A DNA stretch of 64,000 bases, taken from Pseudomonas alkylphenolica (GTDB lineage: Bacteria > Pseudomonadota > Gammaproteobacteria > Pseudomonadales > Pseudomonadaceae). Each line of letters opens with the position of its first letter. Within the stretch, counting starts at the first letter, position 1. Below the pieces are notes generated by a model that saw nothing but the letters and a program-made list of their open reading frames with translations, did no database searches and had not been told where the DNA came from. The translations under genes were made by a program, and so were the position numbers. The DNA lies in NCBI RefSeq assembly GCF_004025535.1, contig NZ_QJRG01000047.1, forward strand, positions 558,001-622,000, in the 5' to 3' direction. Shown piece by piece: positions 59,514 to 64,000 of this stretch.

Positions 59514-61679
59514 TCATGAACCGACGAGGGCATCCTTGAGTGCAAGGTGAGGCTGTATGTTAGCGGCCCGGGGCTTGATCAGCGCATCGCCGGCCTTCAC
59601 ACCCTGGCCGGCACTCATCACGAACAGCGGGTTGATATCCAGCTCCTGCACGGTGTCTTTCAAGTCGACGGCCAGCGCCGACAGGCGCATCAGGGTGTCG
59701 ACCAGCGCGGTCAGGTCGGCCTTGGGGCGGCCGCGGGCACCATCGAGGATCGCAAAAGCGCGTAGTTCGCGCACCATCGATTCGGCTTCCGAGCGGGTAA
59801 TCGGTGCCAGGCGGAAGCTCACGTCTTTCCACACCTCAGCGAAAATACCACCAAACCCGACCATTACTGCCGGGCCGAACAGGGGGTCGTTGTTGATACC
59901 CAGGATCATCTCGATACCGCCACCGACCATTTCCTGAACCAGTACACCGTCGACAGCAGCCTGGGCATTGTGGCCTTCGGCATTGACGATGATCTGACGG
60001 TAGGCCGCAGTGATGTCCGCAGCACCTTCAACACCCACGCGCACGCCGCCAGCTTCGGTCTTGTGCGGGATATCGGCTGATTGAATTTTCAGCACCACCG
60101 GGCCGTGCAAGGCAGCGGCGATACGCACAGCCTCTTCAGCGCTGGTGGCAAGGCCTTCGCGGGTGACGCCGATGCCATAGGCGGCGAGTACTTTTTTGGC
60201 TTCGAATTCGGTCAGGTCGTTTCGGCGACCGTGCAGCGCCGCCCGTACTTCAGACCGATCAAGCACCAGCGGGTGCTCGTCCAGCACCTTGGCGATCTGC
60301 CCTCGTGCCTGTGCGAAGGCCCACAGTGCGCTGGCACCACGGGCGCAGCGAACCGGCGACTGATAGCGTGGGATGCCGGCCTTGTCGAGGATCTCGTACG
60401 CCTCTGCGACGCTGGCGGGGTCGGCGTTCCAGGCCACCAGGATGGGAACCTCGCGGGCCTTGGAGATGCGTACGATTTCCTTGGCCAGCTCGACGGCCAG
60501 CTTGCCACTGGCAGCGGCCAGTGCGAGGCCGATCATGTCGACATTCGGGTCGTCCGCCAACGTCTCCAGGGTGACCCGCAGCAGGTTCGCGTCGTTGAGC
60601 AGACTGGCGGTGACATCGAGCGGGTTGGCAATGGCGGCAAAGGACGGCAGTACCTCTTTGAGGGCAGCAACTGTATGCGTCGACAGGGCAGGCAGTTGCA
60701 GGTGACCGTCGGCAGCACCATCGGCCATGGCAATGCCGGCACCGCCTGAAATGGTGACGACGGCCAGGCGATTGCCCGCGGGTAGACGTCCTGGCAGCAA
60801 GGCTTTGCTGCAGTCGGCCAGGTCGCCGACGTCCGAGACTTCGATGATGCCACTCTGGCGGAAGGCGGCTCGATACAGCGCCATGGAACCACCGAGGTTG
60901 GCGGTATGGGAGGCGGCGGCTTTGGCCCCGGCTTCAGAGGTGCCGACTTTCCAGATTAGCAGTGGTTTACCGGCCATCAGTGCCCGACGGCCAATCGATA
61001 GCAAGCGCCCGGCGTCCTGGAAACCTTCGACGTAACCGGCGATCACGTGAGTGTCGGGGTCGTCGATCATCGCGTCCATGAAATCCAGCGAGGTAGTCAC
61101 GGATTCGTTGCCGGTGGACACATAGTGACGAAAACCGATGCCTTCCTGGCTGGCCAGCATCACGATTGAATTACCAAATGCGCCGCTTTGCGAGGTGAGG
61201 CTCAGGTGGCCTTTGGGGTAGGTGAGGCCATACGGAGCGCCGAAGCCGACATGGATGCCTTCGCTGATATTCATGTAGCCCTGGCAGTTGGGGCCGGTCA
61301 CCTGCATGCCATGGCAGTGGGCGATGGCGGTGATTTCCCGCTGGGCGCGAGCACCGGCTTCACCGGCTTCGGCAAAGCCTGAAGAGAGGATGACCGCAAA
61401 GCGACAACCTGCTTTCCCCAGCTCGCTGAGCACGCCAGCCACCCGTTGGGCGCCGACGGCGATTACCGCCACATCAGGGCACTCGGGGAGCGACGCTACA
61501 TCGGGGTAGCACGGGTAACCCGCGACGTCTGTGTAGCGAGGGTTGACGGGCAGAATCTGTCCGCAAAAACCTTTCGCCAGCAGATGGGCGATGGGCTGCC
61601 CGCTGATCGAGGACAGGTCCTGGGAGGCACCGATCACGGCGATGGAACGAGGATTGAAAAAGGGCTCGAAACGGGACAT
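59514..61679 (-). CDS. Acetate/acyl-CoA ligase (ADP-forming), single-chain
   Basis: 721 residues with fused alpha and beta parts: an N-terminal CoA-binding domain (FNPRSIAVIGASQDLSSISG), two succinyl-CoA-ligase-like domains, with the phosphorylated His probable in ASHTANLGGSM near 255, and a C-terminal ATP-grasp half (EFEAKKVLAAYGIGVTREGL, VVLKIQSADIPHKTEAGGV). It makes an acyl-CoA from an acid, ATP and CoA, giving ADP and phosphate. Acts upstream of the acyl-CoA dehydrogenase encoded next to it, 42 bases away. The substrate acid is unknown; aryl and branched acids are common in this family. Confidence 0.92.
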   Translation of the reverse strand: MSRFEPFFNPRSIAVIGASQDLSSISGQPIAHLLAKGFCGQILPVNPRYTDVAGYPCYPDVASLPECPDVAVIAVGAQRVAGVLSELGKAGCRFAVILSSGFAEAGEAGARAQREITAIAHCHGMQVTGPNCQGYMNISEGIHVGFGAPYGLTYPKGHLSLTSQSGAFGNSIVMLASQEGIGFRHYVSTGNESVTTSLDFMDAMIDDPDTHVIAGYVEGFQDAGRLLSIGRRALMAGKPLLIWKVGTSEAGAKAAASHTANLGGSMALYRAAFRQSGIIEVSDVGDLADCSKALLPGRLPAGNRLAVVTISGGAGIAMADGAADGHLQLPALSTHTVAALKEVLPSFAAIANPLDVTASLLNDANLLRVTLETLADDPNVDMIGLALAAASGKLAVELAKEIVRISKAREVPILVAWNADPASVAEAYEILDKAGIPRYQSPVRCARGASALWAFAQARGQIAKVLDEHPLVLDRSEVRAALHGRRNDLTEFEAKKVLAAYGIGVTREGLATSAEEAVRIAAALHGPVVLKIQSADIPHKTEAGGVRVGVEGAADITAAYRQIIVNAEGHNAQAAVDGVLVQEMVGGGIEMILGINNDPLFGPAVMVGFGGIFAEVWKDVSFRLAPITRSEAESMVRELRAFAILDGARGRPKADLTALVDTLMRLSALAVDLKDTVQELDINPLFVMSAGQGVKAGDALIKPRAANIQPHLALKDALVGS

Positions 61680-61721
61680 GGGGCAATTCCTGTAGCAGAG
61701 AAAAGTAGGCGCGTACCCGAC

Positions 61722-62876
61722 TCAGCGGTGGGCAGCGAGCACCTGCTTGGCAATGTTCAACTGGTGGATCTGGCTGGTGCCCTCGTAGAGGCGGAACAGC
61801 CTGACATCTCGATACCAGCGCTCTATTGCGCCATGGTCGGCGATATACCCGGCACCGCCGAACATCTGCACACAGCGGTCGGCGACCCGTCCGCACATTT
61901 CCGTGGCGAAGTACTTGCACATTGAGGCTTCGAGCACCACGTCCTCGCCGCGATCACGCTTGCGGGCGGTTTCGAGGATCATCGAGCGGGCCGCAAAGAT
62001 CTCTGTCTGGCAGTCGGCAATCATTGCCTGGACCAACTGCATGTTCGCGACGGGCTGGCCAAACTGCACACGGGCACTGGTGTGCTCTATAGCCATCTGC
62101 AGCATGCGTATGGCGGGGCCGGTCGACAGCGCGGCGAGGTGTATCCGCTGCTTGTTCAGGGTCTTCATCACGGTCTTGAAGCCTTGGCCCTCAACGCCTC
62201 CGATCAGATTGGCCGCTGGCACCCGGCAATTGTCGAAGTAGACCGCACTAACGGGCGACCCAGCCTGGCCCATCTTGCGGTAGGGCGCGCCGGTGGTCAG
62301 GCCAGGCGTGTTACGTTCGACAATGAACGCCGAAACACCTTTTGCGCCCTGGCTGCCTGGTTCAGTGCGGGCGGTGACGGTGAACACATCGGCGAGGGGG
62401 GCGTTGGTGATGTAGCACTTCTCACCATTGAGGATGTAGCTGTCACCGTCGCGTTGCGCATGGGTGAGTACGTTGGTGGCTTCCGAACCGGCCTCGGGCT
62501 CGGTTACCGCCAGGCAGCCTGTCCATTCGCCGCTGGCAAGGCGTGGCAGAAACTGCTGCCTCTGCGCATCAGTGCCGTCGACCACGATGCCTTCCGAGCC
62601 GATGCCGGTGTTGGTGCCAACACGAGCGCGAAACGCCACAGCACATTGCGACAGTTCGAATGCCGCCAGTACCAGCTCCTCGGTGGTCAGCCCGGCCCCT
62701 CCATAGGCTTGGGGAATGCTCCAGCCAAAAAATCCGTTGTCGCGCATGCGCTGCACCAGCGCGGGAGGGATTTCATCGTGCTGCTCGACGTGGGCCTCCA
62801 TCGGTATGGCCTCGGTCGTCACGAAACGGCGGATGGTGTTCAAGAACACGTCCAGCGCCTGCTGATCGCGGATCAT
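61722..62876 (-). CDS. Acyl-CoA dehydrogenase
   Basis: 384 residues. Complete, homomeric-type enzyme: PQAYGGAGLTTEELVLAAFE, CLAVTEPEAGSEATNVLTHA, NGEKCYITNAPLADVFTV, RVQFGQPVANMQLVQAMIAD, MFGGAGYIADHGAIERWYRD and the catalytic Glu in RLYEGTSQIHQLNIAKQVL at the C-terminus (medium/short-chain position). It introduces the 2,3 double bond into an acyl-CoA. First gene of a leftward operon with the acyl-CoA ligase and the ACS transporter, so the three would import, activate and desaturate one acid. Divergent from the IclR gene. Confidence 0.92.
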   Translation of the reverse strand: MIRDQQALDVFLNTIRRFVTTEAIPMEAHVEQHDEIPPALVQRMRDNGFFGWSIPQAYGGAGLTTEELVLAAFELSQCAVAFRARVGTNTGIGSEGIVVDGTDAQRQQFLPRLASGEWTGCLAVTEPEAGSEATNVLTHAQRDGDSYILNGEKCYITNAPLADVFTVTARTEPGSQGAKGVSAFIVERNTPGLTTGAPYRKMGQAGSPVSAVYFDNCRVPAANLIGGVEGQGFKTVMKTLNKQRIHLAALSTGPAIRMLQMAIEHTSARVQFGQPVANMQLVQAMIADCQTEIFAARSMILETARKRDRGEDVVLEASMCKYFATEMCGRVADRCVQMFGGAGYIADHGAIERWYRDVRLFRLYEGTSQIHQLNIAKQVLAAHR

Positions 62877-62948
62877 TGTTGCCTCCAGTCTTGTTTTTAT
62901 TGGGTTGCAGGAACATATGGCGCTTCATCCGATCATCAAACAAGCATC

Positions 62949-62965
62949 GTTCTGCTCTGCAGAAC
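62949..62965. promoter_or_regulatory. Inverted repeat, probable IclR operator
   Basis: GTTCTGC and GCAGAAC, seven-base arms with a three-base spacer, lie in the 155-base divergent gap between the acyl-CoA dehydrogenase and IclR starts. GTTC-type half-sites also occur close by as GGAAC (62981-62985). Position and size fit control of both directions by the IclR protein. Confidence 0.45.
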
Positions 62966-63031
62966 ACTGTTTGAATAGTCGGAACATTGCTGGCACGCTT
63001 GCGTTGGATTGCACAGCGCTGGAGGTGGACA

Positions 63032-63874
63032 ATGGCGACACACGACATACCGCAAAACGGCTCTGAGGATTGGCATTCACCCGAGCGGCACTACCTCGCG
63101 GAAGAGTTTGCCGATGACCGGCAATTTGCTATGACGCTGGCCCGTGGGTTGGAGATTCTGCATTGCTTCACCGCGCGCGATACCCAACTCGGCAATGCCG
63201 AATTGTCTGTGCGTACCGGGATGCCCAAAGCGACGATTTCGCGCTTCACCTACACCCTGGTGCGCATGGGTTACTTGCGTATCAACCGCCTGAACAACAA
63301 ATACCAGTTGGGCGCGGCGGTGCTTTCCCTGGGTTATCCGTTGCTGGCCAGCCTCAATATCCGGCAGATTGCCCGGCCGTTCATGAAAGAGCTGGCTGAT
63401 CACATCCGTGGCTCGGTGTCGCTGGGCATGCGCGACCGACTCAATGTGGTGTACCTGGAAAGCAGCCGCAGCTCTGCTCCCATGAGCCACCCACCGGATG
63501 TCGGGCTGAGCTACCCGGTGGCACGCACGGCGATGGGCCGGGCGTTCCTGGCGGCAGCCTCGCGTGAAGAACGCACGGCGTTGCTGAACCAGATCAAAGT
63601 GCGGACTCCCGAGGACTGGACGGCCTTTCAGGGGCGTATCGAAGAGAGCATCCAGGATGTTCACGCACGTGGTTTTTGTCTGTCGTACGGTGATCTGCGT
63701 CGCGAGATTCACGCCGTCGCGGTGCCGATGCGGCCCATGGCCGATGGCGAGATTCTGGTGTTCAACTGTGGTGTATCTGCATTTTTGCTGAATGAGGGGC
63801 AACTGAAAAACGATATCGGCCCGCGGCTGGTATCCATGGTGCGCAGCATTGAAGGCATGATGGGAATCTTTTAA
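63032..63874 (+). CDS. IclR family transcriptional regulator
   Basis: 280 residues from the ATG at 63032 (GGAGG upstream); a longer frame to 62987 is unsupported. N-terminal winged helix (TLARGLEILHCFTARDTQLG, RTGMPKATISRFTYTLVRMG) and IclR effector domain (IARPFMKELADHIRGSVSLG, VARTAMGRAFLAAASREERT, VAVPMRPMADGEILVFNCGV). Closest to the PcaR/PobR-like branch of pathway regulators. Divergent from the acyl-CoA dehydrogenase/ligase/transporter operon, which it probably controls in response to a pathway acid or CoA ester. Confidence 0.92.
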   Translation: MATHDIPQNGSEDWHSPERHYLAEEFADDRQFAMTLARGLEILHCFTARDTQLGNAELSVRTGMPKATISRFTYTLVRMGYLRINRLNNKYQLGAAVLSLGYPLLASLNIRQIARPFMKELADHIRGSVSLGMRDRLNVVYLESSRSSAPMSHPPDVGLSYPVARTAMGRAFLAAASREERTALLNQIKVRTPEDWTAFQGRIEESIQDVHARGFCLSYGDLRREIHAVAVPMRPMADGEILVFNCGVSAFLLNEGQLKNDIGPRLVSMVRSIEGMMGIF

Positions 63875-63877
63875 GGG

Positions 63878-63904
63878 ATACCTGCGCACAACCCGCGCAG
63901 GTAT
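63878..63904. terminator. Bidirectional hairpin between convergent genes
   Basis: ATACCTGCGC and its complement flank seven bases, three bases past the IclR stop and 33 bases past the stop of the converging chemoreceptor gene. T-rich on neither side, but well placed to end both transcripts. Confidence 0.6.
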
Positions 63905-63937
63905 ATACACCACGGTGCACTGTACGCGCCCCAGCGC

Positions 63938-64000
63938 TTACACCTTGAAGCGGGCCACCAGCGCGGTCAGCTCGCCGGCCAGCCCTGACAACGCCTGGCT
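63938..64000 (-). CDS. C-terminal end of a methyl-accepting chemotaxis protein (partial)
   Basis: Reading leftward from 64000, the frame ends SQALSGLAGELTALVARFKV before a TAA at 63938-63940. The pattern LxxLAxELxxLVxRFKV is the usual ending of Pseudomonas chemoreceptors, as in the complete receptor of this window (LARALDQLSARFNVV). Most of the gene lies beyond the window, so ligand and topology cannot be judged. Confidence 0.6.
   Translation of the reverse strand, partial: SQALSGLAGELTALVARFKV

Overview
The window looks like a chromosomal stretch of a Pseudomonas (putida/fluorescens type). The evidence is the high GC content, Pseudomonas-style REP repeats (10813-11016, 20104-20193, 28345-28370), an OprD-family porin, an MHS transporter, a siderophore receptor, and dense catabolic operons each paired with a LysR or IclR regulator. 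No rRNA, tRNA, CRISPR array, insertion sequence or prophage was seen.

Region 1 (1-23.4 kb) is a large catabolic cluster. Leftward it encodes a flavin reductase fused to a MarR-like domain and two tandem MFS permeases. Rightward it encodes an aldehyde dehydrogenase, a chemoreceptor, a Tat-exported amidase, a 3-ketosteroid-dehydrogenase-type flavoprotein and an SDR; then, flanking a divergent promoter, an enoyl-CoA hydratase and a second SDR. A compact operon follows (12.8-20.1 kb): a MaoC-DUF35 fusion, a small acyl-CoA dehydrogenase, a MaoC hydratase, an Ltp2-like thiolase-fold protein and three more acyl-CoA dehydrogenases. An AMP-forming CoA ligase and a periplasmic DUF1329 protein close the region. 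The gene content mirrors the actinobacterial igr (cholesterol side-chain) module: heteromeric acyl-CoA dehydrogenases, the ChsH1/ChsH2 hydratase and the Ltp2 retro-aldolase. I infer uptake, activation and retro-aldol side-chain removal of a steroid-like or other alicyclic acid. A 20-bp perfect palindrome at 3077-3096 has related copies in the other divergent promoter and before the DUF1329 gene, which suggests one shared regulator.

Region 2 (23.4-28.3 kb) holds a DUF1704 (HExxxH) putative metallopeptidase, an operon of three unrecognised genes with an AT-richer upstream region, and two small exported proteins.

Region 3 (28.3-38.4 kb) has a LysR regulator divergent from an operon of MHS transporter, class II aldolase, D-2-hydroxyacid dehydrogenase and HDAC-like deacetylase, followed by an OprD porin. 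A lipoprotein, a small exported protein, a DUF1428 protein, a methyltransferase and a second LysR follow.

Region 4 (38.5-44.7 kb) is a tartrate pathway: DctA importer, TtdAB L-tartrate dehydratase and oxaloacetate decarboxylase, turning tartrate into pyruvate. A TonB-dependent siderophore receptor follows.

Region 5 (44.7-51.7 kb) has an EmrAB-type efflux pair with a cupin and an NmrA-like protein, divergent from a winged-helix/TPR regulator, then a tandem universal stress protein.

Region 6 (52-64 kb) has a BCCT transporter, an M20 amidohydrolase and a three-domain RidA protein with a LysR regulator; a DUF202 pair; then an operon of MFS transporter, ADP-forming acyl-CoA synthetase and acyl-CoA dehydrogenase under a divergent IclR regulator. 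The window ends inside a chemoreceptor gene. Boundaries rest on reading the sequence; functions rest on recognised motifs, not database searches.
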